Positions 17,368 through 26,967 are shown, counted from the stretch's first letter. The stretch is 64,000 bases of DNA from Acidobacteriota bacterium (GCA_021779935.1 JAJXZT010000003.1:1-64000), one strand, 5' to 3'. Notes: generated by a model from the letters alone, not told the origin. Program-made: numbers and translations.

Positions 17368-19038
17368 ATGCCATCAGGCAAATTGCAAGTAATACCGCTG
17401 GGCGGACTCGGCGAATTCGGCATGAATTGCATGGCGATTCGCTGGCAGGACGACATAATCGTCATCGACGCCGGCATGATGTTCCCGGAAGCGGAGCTGT
17501 TGGGCGTCGACATCGTTGTCCCCGACCTCTCGTACTTGATTGAAAACCGCGAGCACGTGCGGGCCGTGATCCTGACGCACGGACACGAAGACCACATTGG
17601 CGCGGTGCCGTGGCTGATTTCGGAGATGAACATCCCGATCTACGGCACGGAGTTCACGCTGGCATACGTGGAAGACAAGCTGGAAGAACACGGCCTGCTG
17701 GACGACGCGGAGCTGAACGAAATTCGCGCGGGCGAACGCTTCAAGGTGGGGCCATTCACGATCCATCCGATACAGGTGACGCACAGCCTGGTGGATTGCG
17801 TGGCGCTGGCGATCCATACGCCGCTGGGAGTGCTGATCCATACGGGCGATTTCAAGGTGGACCCGACGCCGACGGACAACAAGCTGTTCGACCTGCACGC
17901 CTTTGCCGAGTATGGCAAGGAGGGCGTGCTGGCGCTGTTGCAGGATTCGACGAACGTGGAGCGCCACGGCTATACGCCGAGCGAACGCGCGGTGCGGCCG
18001 CGATTCGAAGAGATCTTTTCGCAGACAAGGCAGCGGCTGTTCATCTCGTGCTTCTCATCGTCGATTCACCGGATAAAGCTGGCGCTGGAGATGGCGCAGC
18101 AGTATGGACGCAAGGTGGCGCTGGTGGGGCGGTCGATGAACGAGTCGACAGAGATCGCACAGGACCTGGGTTACATCGACACACCGAGCGGGCTGTTGAT
18201 TAATCCGGGACAGATTAAAGATTACCCGCGCGACAAGGTGCTGGTGATGATCAGCGGTACGCAAGGCGAGCCGATGTCGGGGCTGTCGCGAGCGGCGGTG
18301 GACAATCACAAGCACGCACGGATCGAAGGCGGAGACACGGTGGTGCTTTCGTCGCGCATCATTCCGGGGAACGAGAAGGCAATCTATCGCGTGATCGATC
18401 ACCTGTTCCGTCGCAACGCGCACGTGATTTACGAAGACGGATCGATGCCGCCGGTGCACGTCAGCGGACACGCGAGCCAGGAAGAACTGAAGCTGATCAT
18501 CAACCTGGTGAGGCCAAGATACTTCATCCCGATCCACGGCGAGTACAGGCAGTTGAAGCTGCACGCGGAGCTGGCCGGATCGATGCGCGGCGCGGTGGGC
18601 AACGTGCTGCTGATCGAGAGCGGAGACATCCTGGAGTTCGACGAACTGGGCGCACGCAAGGCGGGCGAGGCGTCGGTGGGACGCATCTGCATCGACTCGG
18701 GTTCAAGCGGCGACGTGGTGGAGGAACTGATCATCCGCGACCGGAAGCACCTGAGCGAAGACGGCTTCGTGCTGCCAATCATCGCCATCAACAAGCTGAC
18801 GGGAAAGATCGAGAGCCAGCCGGAGATCGTGATGAGAGGCTTTGCCGGAGCGCCGTCAGACAACGGCTTTGTGGAACTGGCGAAGCAGACGGTGCTGGCC
18901 ACGCTGGAACACTCTTCCAAGGAAGAGATGGCGGACTACGGGCTGATCAAGGAAAAAATCCGGCAGGACCTGAAGCGGTACATCAACAAGAATACGCAGA
19001 GAAGGCCGCTGATTATGCCGGTGATATTGGAAGTGTGA
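17368..19038 (+). CDS. rnj: Ribonuclease J
   Basis: RNase J is a metallo-beta-lactamase/beta-CASP ribonuclease with endo- and 5'-3' exo-activity in RNA decay and maturation. The 556-residue protein has the zinc motif THGHEDHIG (His71, His73, Asp75, His76), then HTGDFKVD. Beta-CASP motifs follow, including SCFSSSIHR, SGTQGEPMSGL and VHVSGHASQEE, and IPIHGEY. The C-terminal tail (IREKI-like LIKEKIRQDLKRYINKNTQRRP) mediates dimerisation in homologues. The start ATG 17368 is the first in frame and gives full family length. Confidence 0.95.
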   Translation: MPSGKLQVIPLGGLGEFGMNCMAIRWQDDIIVIDAGMMFPEAELLGVDIVVPDLSYLIENREHVRAVILTHGHEDHIGAVPWLISEMNIPIYGTEFTLAYVEDKLEEHGLLDDAELNEIRAGERFKVGPFTIHPIQVTHSLVDCVALAIHTPLGVLIHTGDFKVDPTPTDNKLFDLHAFAEYGKEGVLALLQDSTNVERHGYTPSERAVRPRFEEIFSQTRQRLFISCFSSSIHRIKLALEMAQQYGRKVALVGRSMNESTEIAQDLGYIDTPSGLLINPGQIKDYPRDKVLVMISGTQGEPMSGLSRAAVDNHKHARIEGGDTVVLSSRIIPGNEKAIYRVIDHLFRRNAHVIYEDGSMPPVHVSGHASQEELKLIINLVRPRYFIPIHGEYRQLKLHAELAGSMRGAVGNVLLIESGDILEFDELGARKAGEASVGRICIDSGSSGDVVEELIIRDRKHLSEDGFVLPIIAINKLTGKIESQPEIVMRGFAGAPSDNGFVELAKQTVLATLEHSSKEEMADYGLIKEKIRQDLKRYINKNTQRRPLIMPVILEV

Positions 19039-19070
19039 AGAAAGCTGCTGCGCTAAAACTCAAGAATGCA

Positions 19071-19111
19071 GCGGACGAAGAGGTTGCCGGTACATCGGCT
19101 TCGTCCGCAGT
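19071..19111. terminator. Hairpin between convergent rnj and reductase genes
   Basis: A 10-bp perfect stem GCGGACGAAG (19071-19080) / CTTCGTCCGC (19099-19108) is followed by AGTTT. It sits 33 bp after the rnj stop and just before the end of the opposing gene. Confidence 0.5.
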
Positions 19112-19123
19112 TTGGCGCCTGGC

Positions 19124-19843
19124 TCAGTAGCCCGCGAAATCCTCGGCACGCACGTCGTCTTCATCGACGCCAGCAGCGGTGAGAATTTCACGTATCGCGG
19201 AAACCATGGCTGGCGGTCCGGCAACGTAGTAGATGGGGCCGCTCAAGTCGGGCAGATGCCGGCGCAGCAGCTCCGGCGAGATATTTCCACGCTCTCCCGT
19301 CCATCCCACAGGCACGGAATCTCCACTTAACGACGGGACGAAGTGGAAGGATTCAACCGACTTCACAAGCCGGTTGAGCTCATCATAGAAAGCCATTCCC
19401 TCTACATCACGATTGGAATAGAAGAGCCATAAGAGCGGATGTTCCGCACCCGCGGCGGCAGAGGCAATCATGCTATGGAATGGCGTGATGCCAATGCCTC
19501 CAGCGAGAAGAACCGCGGGCTTGCTGAGATTCTTGTGGAGGGTGAAGGAACCCATGGGACCCGCCATCTGCACGGGGAAGCCAGCCGGAGCGGAGGCGAG
19601 TACGCGCTTGAACGCGGTATTGCGATTGCGGGTGGCAAAGAGCAGATATGGATCGGACGGCGCTCCGGCGAAGGAAAACGTGCGGATATTGCCCTCGGCA
19701 TCGGTCTCCGGAGGATCGACAAGGGTCAGGTCCGCGCTTTGTCCGGGCTTGAAGGTGAAGCCCTCGGGGCGCTGAAAGTAATACGCCATGGTGCCGTCCG
19801 CGATCTTCTCGGTGCGAACGAGGTGGATGATGTAATCGCTCAT
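19124..19843 (-). CDS. Ferredoxin-NADP reductase-like flavoprotein
   Basis: The 239-residue protein has a flavin-binding N-terminal barrel with RTFSFAG in place of the usual RxYS motif. An NAD(P) domain follows with VLLAGGIGITPFHSMI and YYVAGPPAMV. It is a single FNR module without an iron-sulfur or globin domain, so its electron partner is unknown. Start 19843 (MSDYIIHLVR) is chosen by family alignment. No clear ribosome binding site precedes it, and the longer frame to 19984 adds an unconserved tail overlapping the opposite gene. Confidence 0.85.
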   Translation of the reverse strand: MSDYIIHLVRTEKIADGTMAYYFQRPEGFTFKPGQSADLTLVDPPETDAEGNIRTFSFAGAPSDPYLLFATRNRNTAFKRVLASAPAGFPVQMAGPMGSFTLHKNLSKPAVLLAGGIGITPFHSMIASAAAGAEHPLLWLFYSNRDVEGMAFYDELNRLVKSVESFHFVPSLSGDSVPVGWTGERGNISPELLRRHLPDLSGPIYYVAGPPAMVSAIREILTAAGVDEDDVRAEDFAGY

Positions 19844-19957
19844 ATTCGTTAATAGATTGCGAAATAGCCGCAGGGATACAGAAATGATTTCAGTGGGGGG
19901 CAACCTGGCGCCGATTGCTGTTGCGGCGGCACGGTTTCTCCGGTAGAACTGGCAGCC

Positions 19958-21169
19958 ATGGGGCCGGCTGGGGATATGGATCACAAAATCTCATCTGCAC
20001 GAAAAGCCGCGCGGGTAGCGTGGGTTGCGCTGGTGGTCGCGCTGCTGATTGCGGCGGCGTACCGTCCGGTGACGCACGCGCTGCGAGCGGCGTCGGTGCT
20101 GCTGACAATCCAGAACCCGAACGCGCAAGGATGGCTGGCACACTACGGGACGAACCCGGTGGACGTGCAGGATGCGCCGTTCACGGTGAACGGGTTGGCG
20201 AATCCGGCACGGCTCTATGTGCCGCGAGGAGTAGCGAACGCGCCGGCAATCGTCATTGTGCATGGAGTGCATCATCTCGGCATCGATGAGCCGCGGCTGA
20301 TGGGATTTGCGCGGGCGCTGGCCGGACACGGATTCCTGGTGATGACTCCGCTGGTGGCGGACATGGCGGATTATCGCGTGACGCCGCAGTGCATCAACGT
20401 GATTGGCGAAGCGGCACATGCGCTGAAAGTGCGTTCAGGGGCAAAGCGTGTCGGCGTGCTCGGGCTGAGTTTTGCCGGAGGGCTGGCGCTGATGGCGGCG
20501 GACAATCCGCGATACGCGCCGGACATCGCGTGGGTGGCGGCGGTGGGCGCGCACGACGACCTGCAACGCGTGCTGGAGTTCTACGCGACGAACCAGATTG
20601 CAGCGCCGGATGGGACGATCAAAAAGATGCAGGCGCACGAGTATGGCTGCCTGGTGGTGGTCTACGATCATCCGGAATTGTTCTTCGCCCCGCAGGACGT
20701 GGACGAGGCGCGCAAGGCGCTGCGCTACCAACTGTGGGAAGACATGGCGAAGGCCAGGGCGGAGGCGGCGAAGCTGTCGCCGGAAGGGCAGAAGAAGATG
20801 GACCTGCTCTTCGACCATCGCACGGACATCCTGGGGCCGGAAATCCTGGCGAACATCGCCAAGCACTCGGCGGAAATGGCAGAAGTTTCTCCGCATGGAC
20901 ACGTGGCCAACGTGCGAGTTCCGGTGTTTTTACTGGCGGGGGCAGCGGACAATGTGATTCCGCCGACGGAGACCTTATGGCTCGAACGTGACCTGCCACC
21001 GGGAACTGTGCGCGAGTGCCTGATCAGTCCGGTGGTAAGCCATGTGGAACTGGAAGGCAAGCCGACGTTGAAGAACCGGCTGGAACTTGTACACTTTATG
21101 ACAGAGCTGCTGAATGAGGCCGACCGGAGTTCGCGTCCGGTTGTCGCCGATGTGAGCAGCGCTCGCTAA
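19958..21169 (+). CDS. Exported or membrane-anchored alpha/beta hydrolase
   Basis: The protein (up to 403 residues) starts with a hydrophobic anchor (VAWVALVVALLIAAAYRP). It then has an alpha/beta hydrolase fold resembling dienelactone hydrolase: oxyanion region IVHGVHHLG, nucleophile elbow GLSFAGG, and a C-terminal LLAGAADNVIPPTE where the acid residue is expected. A C-terminal VSHVELEG could supply the catalytic His. Start 19958 or 19976 (MDHKISS) are both possible; 19976 has GGGGAT upstream. The substrate cannot be inferred. The threonine dehydratase gene follows 33 bp later. Confidence 0.75.
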   Translation: MGPAGDMDHKISSARKAARVAWVALVVALLIAAAYRPVTHALRAASVLLTIQNPNAQGWLAHYGTNPVDVQDAPFTVNGLANPARLYVPRGVANAPAIVIVHGVHHLGIDEPRLMGFARALAGHGFLVMTPLVADMADYRVTPQCINVIGEAAHALKVRSGAKRVGVLGLSFAGGLALMAADNPRYAPDIAWVAAVGAHDDLQRVLEFYATNQIAAPDGTIKKMQAHEYGCLVVVYDHPELFFAPQDVDEARKALRYQLWEDMAKARAEAAKLSPEGQKKMDLLFDHRTDILGPEILANIAKHSAEMAEVSPHGHVANVRVPVFLLAGAADNVIPPTETLWLERDLPPGTVRECLISPVVSHVELEGKPTLKNRLELVHFMTELLNEADRSSRPVVADVSSAR

Positions 21170-21202
21170 CGTTCCGGCGTAAGCAACGGGACAACAAAAT
21201 TC

Positions 21203-22195
21203 ATGGTCACACTCGAAGAAATCAAACTGGCACAGAAACGGCTCCAGGGCGTGGCGGTGCGTACGCCACTGGTGCGCTACTTCCCTCCGGCAACGGAGCG
21301 TGGATATGGCGCGCTGGAGCAACTCTACTTCAAACCGGAAAGCATGCAGCCGATCGGCAGCTTCAAGCTGCGCGGGGCATACAACAAAGTGGCTTCGCTG
21401 GCGCCGGAGGAGCGCGCCCGGGGAGTGATTACCTACTCCAGCGGAAACCACGCGCAGGGCGTGGCGTACGCGGCGCGGGAAATGAATACGAAGGCGGTGA
21501 TCGTGATGCCGCGCAACGCTCCGAAGATCAAGAAGGAAGCCACGGCGGCGCTGGGAGCGGAGATCGTAGAAGTGGGAACGGGGAGCGAGGAGCGCAGGGC
21601 GAAGGCCGAAGAACTCGCGGCAAAGCACGGCTACGTGGTGATTCCTCCCTATAACGACGAGCAGATTATTGCCGGACAGGGAACGGTGGGGCTGGAGATT
21701 GCGGAGGAGATGCCGGACGTGGAACTGGTGCTGGCGCCGATTGGCGGCGGAGGACTTTCCAGCGGCACCGCGACGGCGCTGAAGCTGAGCGGCTCACGAG
21801 CCAAGGTGATTGGCGTGGAACCGGCGCTGGCCAACGACGCGCAACAAAGTCTGCGGGCGGGCAAGATCGTGGAGATCACGGCGGAACGGGCGTCAAGCAC
21901 GATTGCCGACGGACTGCGCACGCAGAGCATAGGGGCGCTGAACTTTGAACATATTCGCAGATACGTGGACGACATCGTGACGGTGACGGAAGACGAGATT
22001 CGCGAGGCGATGCGGCGCATGGTGATGAACGCGCGGATGGTGGCCGAACCGAGCGGCGCGGTGACCTTCGCGGCGTGGCTCTTCCATCGCGAAAAGATGC
22101 CGGAGAGCGCAAAGACAGTGGCGGTGATAAGCGGCGGAAACGCGGAACCGAACCTGCTGGCGGAGATTCTGGGTGGAGAATGGAAGGCCGAATAA
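21203..22195 (+). CDS. Threonine/serine dehydratase, PLP-dependent
   Basis: The 330-residue protein has the fold-type II PLP lysine in GSFKLRGAYNK, the phosphate/substrate loop SSGNHAQGVAYAA, the glycine-rich PIGGGGLSSGTA, and a C-terminal ISGGNAEPN. It lacks the C-terminal ACT-like regulatory domain of long biosynthetic IlvA, so it matches the short, TdcB-like class that deaminates threonine or serine to 2-oxo acids. Serine racemase is a close alternative. An exported-protein gene follows 17 bp later with a strong AGGAGG inside the stop region, so the two form an operon. Confidence 0.9.
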   Translation: MVTLEEIKLAQKRLQGVAVRTPLVRYFPPATERGYGALEQLYFKPESMQPIGSFKLRGAYNKVASLAPEERARGVITYSSGNHAQGVAYAAREMNTKAVIVMPRNAPKIKKEATAALGAEIVEVGTGSEERRAKAEELAAKHGYVVIPPYNDEQIIAGQGTVGLEIAEEMPDVELVLAPIGGGGLSSGTATALKLSGSRAKVIGVEPALANDAQQSLRAGKIVEITAERASSTIADGLRTQSIGALNFEHIRRYVDDIVTVTEDEIREAMRRMVMNARMVAEPSGAVTFAAWLFHREKMPESAKTVAVISGGNAEPNLLAEILGGEWKAE

Positions 22196-22212
22196 TTGAG
22201 GAGGGCGACGCG

Positions 22213-23166
22213 ATGAAGATGCAAATTCTGAAACTGATGGTGGCATGCGCGGTGCTGCTGGGCGCAACGGCAGCGCTGGCAACCGACTATGCAATCGAGT
22301 ACGGCATCACGATCCGCCCGATGGTGGTTTATCTTTCGCCGGATACGACATCGGCCAAGCTGGCGACGGTGGACCGCGGGCGCGAGATGGCGGTGCTGGG
22401 GCGGACGCCGGGGTGGGTTCACGTGCTGGCAACGATTTCGACGGGCGTGACCGGCGAAGGAAAAGATATGTCTGGGTGGATTCTGGACAAGGGGCTGATC
22501 ACGAAGGCCACTCCACTGGGCGACCAGATCATGTTCGGCGAAGCGGCGGATTCCGAGTACCAGGCGAGCATCAATAACGGGCGCAAGGGCGCGGCTGGCG
22601 ATGCGCGACGGCTCTATTACTACGTCTATGAATACTTCCCGCAGTCTCCGCCGGCGGGCGAGGCGCTGTACCGCTCGGCCGACATCCGCTGGCAACTGGA
22701 TAAGGCGGACCTGGAGTCGCGGCCTTCGGCAAAGGCAAATCCGGGAGAGCGGCTGCCAATCGAAGAACGGTACATGAAGCTGGTGATGAAGAAGTTTCCG
22801 GGGACGAAGTGGGCGGACAAGGCGGCGTTCCGGTTGATCGATAACAAGCTGTGCGGCGAGTGGGCGGCGGAAGCGAAGTGCCCGCTGAAGGAAGCCGACG
22901 TCTACCTGAAATACGCCAAGGATTACGCGAATTCGCCAGAAGCGGCCGAGGCGCTCTACGACGCGGCTTGGCGATATGCGGCGCTGATCGAGATATATAA
23001 GGCGAATGGCGAGGCAAAAAAGGCTCCCGAGGCGGAGCAGAAGGCATTGGACCTGGCGCAGCAGGTGATCGCGAAAAATGCGGGAGCCGATTGGACCACG
23101 CGCGCGCAACGTCTGATATATATGTTGCAGAAGAAAATTTCTGCGTACGGAAATGCAGTAGATTGA
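22213..23166 (+). CDS. Exported protein with SH3-like and TPR-like parts
   Basis: The start ATG 22213 follows AGGAGG by 8 bp. The 317-residue product has a signal peptide (KLMVACAVLLGATAALA). A bacterial SH3-like segment follows (VVYLSPDTTSAKLATVDRG...GWVHVLA...SGWILDKGLI, about residues 35-100). Helical tetratricopeptide-like repeats then include FPQSPPAGEALYRSADIRW and YANSPEAAEALYDAAWRYA. This resembles proteins that bind peptidoglycan or envelope partners in the periplasm. Function unknown. It is co-transcribed with the dehydratase by position, which may mean nothing functionally. Confidence 0.82.
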   Translation: MKMQILKLMVACAVLLGATAALATDYAIEYGITIRPMVVYLSPDTTSAKLATVDRGREMAVLGRTPGWVHVLATISTGVTGEGKDMSGWILDKGLITKATPLGDQIMFGEAADSEYQASINNGRKGAAGDARRLYYYVYEYFPQSPPAGEALYRSADIRWQLDKADLESRPSAKANPGERLPIEERYMKLVMKKFPGTKWADKAAFRLIDNKLCGEWAAEAKCPLKEADVYLKYAKDYANSPEAAEALYDAAWRYAALIEIYKANGEAKKAPEAEQKALDLAQQVIAKNAGADWTTRAQRLIYMLQKKISAYGNAVD

Positions 23167-23270
23167 CCCGGCAACAGCGGGGGCCGAACGCGGCCGAATG
23201 GCTGCGTTTTTCTTTTGTGCGGGAGATGCGGAAGTGACCTGCGGCGATTTCGCCGCGCGGTGGAGGAAGA

Positions 23271-24161
23271 GTGAACAGTTACGTGCTGGCGGTAATTCTC
23301 GGCATTGTGGAAGGCTTGACGGAATTTTTGCCCGTCAGCTCAACGGCGCACCTGCGCATTCTGCAGGACTGGGCCAACCAGCAGTGGCCATACCTGCACT
23401 GCGGGCTGGAAGATCCCTACTGGAAGATGTTCGCGATCGTCATTCAACTGGGCGCGATCCTGACGCTGCCGATCTACTTCCGCAAACGTATCGCGAAGTT
23501 CCTCTCCACCTTCCCCAAGGGCGAGCGCGGTGACCGCACGATCTGGACGCATCCGCTGTCGCTGACGATGATCGCGTTCGTGTGCACGGCAGGGCCGGCA
23601 TTCCTGATGACGAAAGTGATAGGCAAGCACCTGGAGAGCCTCTACATCATGTCCGGCTCGCTGATCATCGGCGGCGTCATCATGTGGGTGGTGGACGCGC
23701 TCTACGAAAAAGGCGTGCTGAAAGGCACCACGGATCACATGGAAGATATGAGCTTCGGGCAGGCAGTGTGGATCGGCATCTGCCAGATCGCTTCGGCGGT
23801 CTTCCCCGGCACGTCGCGCTCGATGTCGACGATTGCCGCCGGACAACTGGTGAATATGTCGCGCACCTCGGCGCTGGAATTTTCGTTCTTCCTCTCGATA
23901 CCGACGATGGCCGCGGCAACCGTGTACGACCTGTTCAAGTCGATCCACGGCAGCCACGGAGAACCGAGCGCACTGGGCAGCATCACGTTCAACGCACAGT
24001 CGTGGATCCTGCTCGGCATCGGCTTCGTGGTTTCATTCATCGTGGCCTACGGCGTGGTGGCGTGGTTCATGAACTGGGTTCGCACGCGCGGCTTCGTGCC
24101 GTTTGCCATCTATCGCATCCTGGCGGGAGCGGTGGTGTTGTGGTGGGCAATGAAGAAATAA
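23271..24161 (+). CDS. uppP: Undecaprenyl-diphosphatase (BacA/UppP type)
   Basis: This enzyme recycles undecaprenyl pyrophosphate to the monophosphate carrier lipid for peptidoglycan synthesis. The 296-residue membrane protein begins at GTG 23271 behind GGAGGAAGA. It carries both signature motifs, GIVEGLTEFLPVSSTAHL (residues 10-27) and the FPGTSRSMSTIAAG loop (about residues 180-195). It is slightly longer than E. coli UppP (273) because of a central hydrophilic insertion. The gene ends 2 bp before a repeat tract. Confidence 0.95.
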   Translation: MNSYVLAVILGIVEGLTEFLPVSSTAHLRILQDWANQQWPYLHCGLEDPYWKMFAIVIQLGAILTLPIYFRKRIAKFLSTFPKGERGDRTIWTHPLSLTMIAFVCTAGPAFLMTKVIGKHLESLYIMSGSLIIGGVIMWVVDALYEKGVLKGTTDHMEDMSFGQAVWIGICQIASAVFPGTSRSMSTIAAGQLVNMSRTSALEFSFFLSIPTMAAATVYDLFKSIHGSHGEPSALGSITFNAQSWILLGIGFVVSFIVAYGVVAWFMNWVRTRGFVPFAIYRILAGAVVLWWAMKK

Positions 24162-24162
24162 A

Positions 24163-24280
24163 GGTATTAGGTACCAGGTGTTAGGTACTGGAAAGCCCGG
24201 TTTACTGCGCGGGCATATGATTTTTCCAATACCGAAAACCTGATACCTGGTACCTAATGCCTAGCACCTAATACCTAACC
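24163..24280. repeat. Inverted pair of heptad repeats around a GC hairpin
   Basis: A plus-strand heptad tract (24163-24193, GGTATTA/GGTACCA/GGTGTTA/GGTACTG) faces a minus-strand tract (24221-24280, rich in TACCTAA units). Between them is a small GCCCG (24195-24199)/CGGGC (24210-24214) hairpin. The whole could fold into one long imperfect hairpin between uppP and ftsK. Confidence 0.85.
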
Positions 24281-24393
24281 CCCTTGGCCGATTTTCTGGC
24301 CGGAAAAACGGCGAAAGTTTGACATAATCGATTTGCTCTGGCGTACTTCGGGCAAGGTCGTGCCGCAGCCATCCGGACTACGGTCGGGATGGA

Positions 24394-26895
24394 GTGTTGG
24401 CCGCCGTGCCAGACGCCCTTATGACGTTACTATCGCGTCCGTTTCTACCGACTGGCAATAAGCGGTTAAATGAGCTGGTCGGGTTCCTGTATTTCGTTGT
24501 CGCGATCCTCCTCTTCCTCGCGCTGGCGTCGTACTCTGCCCTGGATCCCTCGCTGAATACGGCCTCGACGCCGCCCGCCGGACATCCGGCGCGCAACCTG
24601 ATCGGCGTGTTTGGCGCGTACTCGAGCGACATTCTGCTGCAGACGCTGGGCATCGCGGCTTTCCTGATTCCAATCTTCGGCGCAATGCTGGCGCTGCGCT
24701 GGTTCCGCTCAAGAAAAGTGGACGGGTGGGGCGTGAAGATGGCCGGCGCAATGTCGCTGATCGTCTTCTTCGCGGCGTTCCTCTCGCTGCTGCCATGGCA
24801 GTGGAAGTGGCTGCACATGATTCCGGTGCAGGGCCTGGTGGGCAGCCTGGTGGGCGACGTGATGGTGCACTACTTGAACGTAGCGGGCGCATACATCGTG
24901 GCGCTGGCGGCCATCGCGGTGGCGCTGTTCCTCTCGACGACATTTACCTTCGGCGCAATGAAAATGTGGTTCCTCACCCGCTTCAGCTTCTTCTTCGCGC
25001 TGCGCGATCGCTACCAGGATTGGCGCGAACGGCGCGCGAAGGCACATCAGCAGAAGCTGCTGGATAAGAAGCGCATTGTGGCGGCGAAGGCGGAAGAGGC
25101 TCGCCAGAAAGCGGCGGAAAAAGCCGCGGCATTCGCGGCAAAAGCCAAGCCCGTGGTGGCGAACGTCCCCGGTGTGCAGACGGTAGCAGCGAGGATCGTG
25201 GAGCCGCTGGGAGCACGTCCCGAGACAGTGCAGACATCGCAGGAGAAAACCGGAATTGAACGCGCGCTGGAGCTGGAAGAAACGCGAGGGCGAGGGGCGC
25301 CTGCGGTTCCAATGCAGGCTCCGGCAACGCGCAGCGTGGCGGAAGTGGCGGAGCCGGCGGTGACGTCGCGCCTGGACGCGCAGCCGAAGACGAAGACGAC
25401 GCTGCCGAAAGTGCAGGGCGGATGGAAGCTGCCGTCGAGCTCGCTGCTGCATCGTCCCGACGCGCGGCATGAGTATGACGAGAACGAACTGAAGGACCTG
25501 GCGCAGACGTTGACGGAAAAATGCTCGGAGTTCGATGTGCTGGGACAGGTGGTGCAGATCAATCCCGGCCCGGTGGTGACGACATACGAGTTCAAGCCGG
25601 AAGCGGGCATCAAGCTGAGCCGCATTACAAGCCTGTCGGAAGACCTCTGCCTGGCAATGCGCGCGGAGAGCATCCTGATCGAGCGCATGTCCGGCAAGTC
25701 GACGGTGGGCATACAGGTTCCGAACGAGCAGCGGGAGACGATCTGGCTGCGCGAAGTGGTGGAGAGCCATGAATTCGCCACGGACAAATCGAAGCTGACG
25801 TTCGCGATGGGCAAGGACATCAACGGGCGCATCGTGGTGTCAGAGTTGAACACGATGCCACACCTGCTGATCGCGGGCTCGACGGGCTCGGGCAAGTCGG
25901 TGGCAATCAACGCGTTCATCATGTCGATCCTGTACAAGGCATCGCCGGACCAGGTGAGGCTCATCCTGGTCGATCCGAAGCGCGTGGAACTGGGCAACTA
26001 CGATGGCGTGCCGCATCTCTACACGCCAATCATCAGCGAGCCGAAACTGGCGTCGAACGCGCTGCGTAACGCGGTGCGCGAGATGGAGCGGCGACTGAAG
26101 CTGCTGGCCAAGCGCGGCGTGCGCAACATCGACCAGTACAACCGGCTGTTCGAAGAAGGCACGACGCCGAGTTTGTTCGAGGAAGGCGAAGAGGAAGAAA
26201 AACCGCTGCCGTACATTGTCATCATCGTGGACGAACTGGCCGACCTGATGATGGTGGACGGGGCGAACGTGGAAGAGTCGATCACGCGGCTGGCACAGAT
26301 GGCACGCGCAATCGGCATCCACCTGGTTCTGGCGACGCAACGGCCGTCGGTGGACGTGATCACGGGCTTGATCAAGGCAAACTTCCCGGCACGCATGTCG
26401 TTCCGCGTGGCGACGAAGGTGGACTCGCGCACGATTCTGGACGCGAACGGCGCGGAACAACTGCTGGGCAAGGGCGACATGCTCTACCTGCCATCGGGCT
26501 CGGCGCGGGTGCATCGCGTACACGCTCCGTTCGTGACGGAAAAGGAAATCGCGGCGGTGGTGGAGTTCTGGAAAGCGCAATCGACGGCGGAGTACGACCA
26601 GAGCTTCCTGGCAGCGCCAAAGGAAGAGGGCAACAGCGTCCGCGGCGAAACCAACGAGAATGGCGAAAACGAGGACGACGAACTCTACCAGGACGCAGTG
26701 AAGCTGGTGCTGGAATTCGGCAAGGCTTCGACATCGCTGATCCAGCGGCGGTTGCGCGTGGGCTATGGACGCGCGGCACACCTGATCGACATGATGGAGC
26801 AGGACGGGATCGTGGGCGCGGCGGACGGCCCGAAACCGCGCGAGGTGTTGAAGCGTCCCGACTGGCTGGCCGAGGTGGAGGATACGCTGAGGTAG
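24394..26895 (+). CDS. ftsK: DNA translocase FtsK
   Basis: FtsK links division to chromosome dimer resolution by pumping DNA toward dif. The protein of up to 833 residues has four to five N-terminal membrane helices (residues 25-185), then a charged Ala/Lys/Glu linker. The RecA-type motor has Walker A GSTGSGKSVAINAF (about residue 493) and Walker B IIVDELADLMM. The C-terminal winged-helix gamma domain (YQDAVKLVLEFGKASTSLIQRRLRVGYGRAAHLIDMME) reads KOPS sites in homologues. GTG 24394 and ATG 24421 are both plausible starts; neither has a strong ribosome binding site. Confidence 0.95.
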   Translation: MLAAVPDALMTLLSRPFLPTGNKRLNELVGFLYFVVAILLFLALASYSALDPSLNTASTPPAGHPARNLIGVFGAYSSDILLQTLGIAAFLIPIFGAMLALRWFRSRKVDGWGVKMAGAMSLIVFFAAFLSLLPWQWKWLHMIPVQGLVGSLVGDVMVHYLNVAGAYIVALAAIAVALFLSTTFTFGAMKMWFLTRFSFFFALRDRYQDWRERRAKAHQQKLLDKKRIVAAKAEEARQKAAEKAAAFAAKAKPVVANVPGVQTVAARIVEPLGARPETVQTSQEKTGIERALELEETRGRGAPAVPMQAPATRSVAEVAEPAVTSRLDAQPKTKTTLPKVQGGWKLPSSSLLHRPDARHEYDENELKDLAQTLTEKCSEFDVLGQVVQINPGPVVTTYEFKPEAGIKLSRITSLSEDLCLAMRAESILIERMSGKSTVGIQVPNEQRETIWLREVVESHEFATDKSKLTFAMGKDINGRIVVSELNTMPHLLIAGSTGSGKSVAINAFIMSILYKASPDQVRLILVDPKRVELGNYDGVPHLYTPIISEPKLASNALRNAVREMERRLKLLAKRGVRNIDQYNRLFEEGTTPSLFEEGEEEEKPLPYIVIIVDELADLMMVDGANVEESITRLAQMARAIGIHLVLATQRPSVDVITGLIKANFPARMSFRVATKVDSRTILDANGAEQLLGKGDMLYLPSGSARVHRVHAPFVTEKEIAAVVEFWKAQSTAEYDQSFLAAPKEEGNSVRGETNENGENEDDELYQDAVKLVLEFGKASTSLIQRRLRVGYGRAAHLIDMMEQDGIVGAADGPKPREVLKRPDWLAEVEDTLR

Positions 26896-26903
26896 AGCGA
26901 GGT

Positions 26904-26930
26904 TTCACCACAGAGGCGCAGAGAGAATGA
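26904..26930. repeat. CACCACAGAGGCGCAGAG repeat fragment
   Basis: The short tract TTTCACCACAGAGGCGCAGAGAG belongs to the same family as those at 2138 and 14985. It lies just after the ftsK stop. Confidence 0.6.
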
Positions 26931-26941
26931 AGTTTACAAGC

Positions 26942-26967
26942 AAAGGCGCGGATGGCTCCGCGCCTTT
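26942..26967. terminator. Bidirectional terminator hairpin, ftsK/minus-strand gene
   Basis: A 10-bp perfect stem AAAGGCGCGG (26942-26951) / CCGCGCCTTT (26958-26967) with a 6-base loop. The flanking A and T runs suit termination from either side of these convergent genes. Confidence 0.7.
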
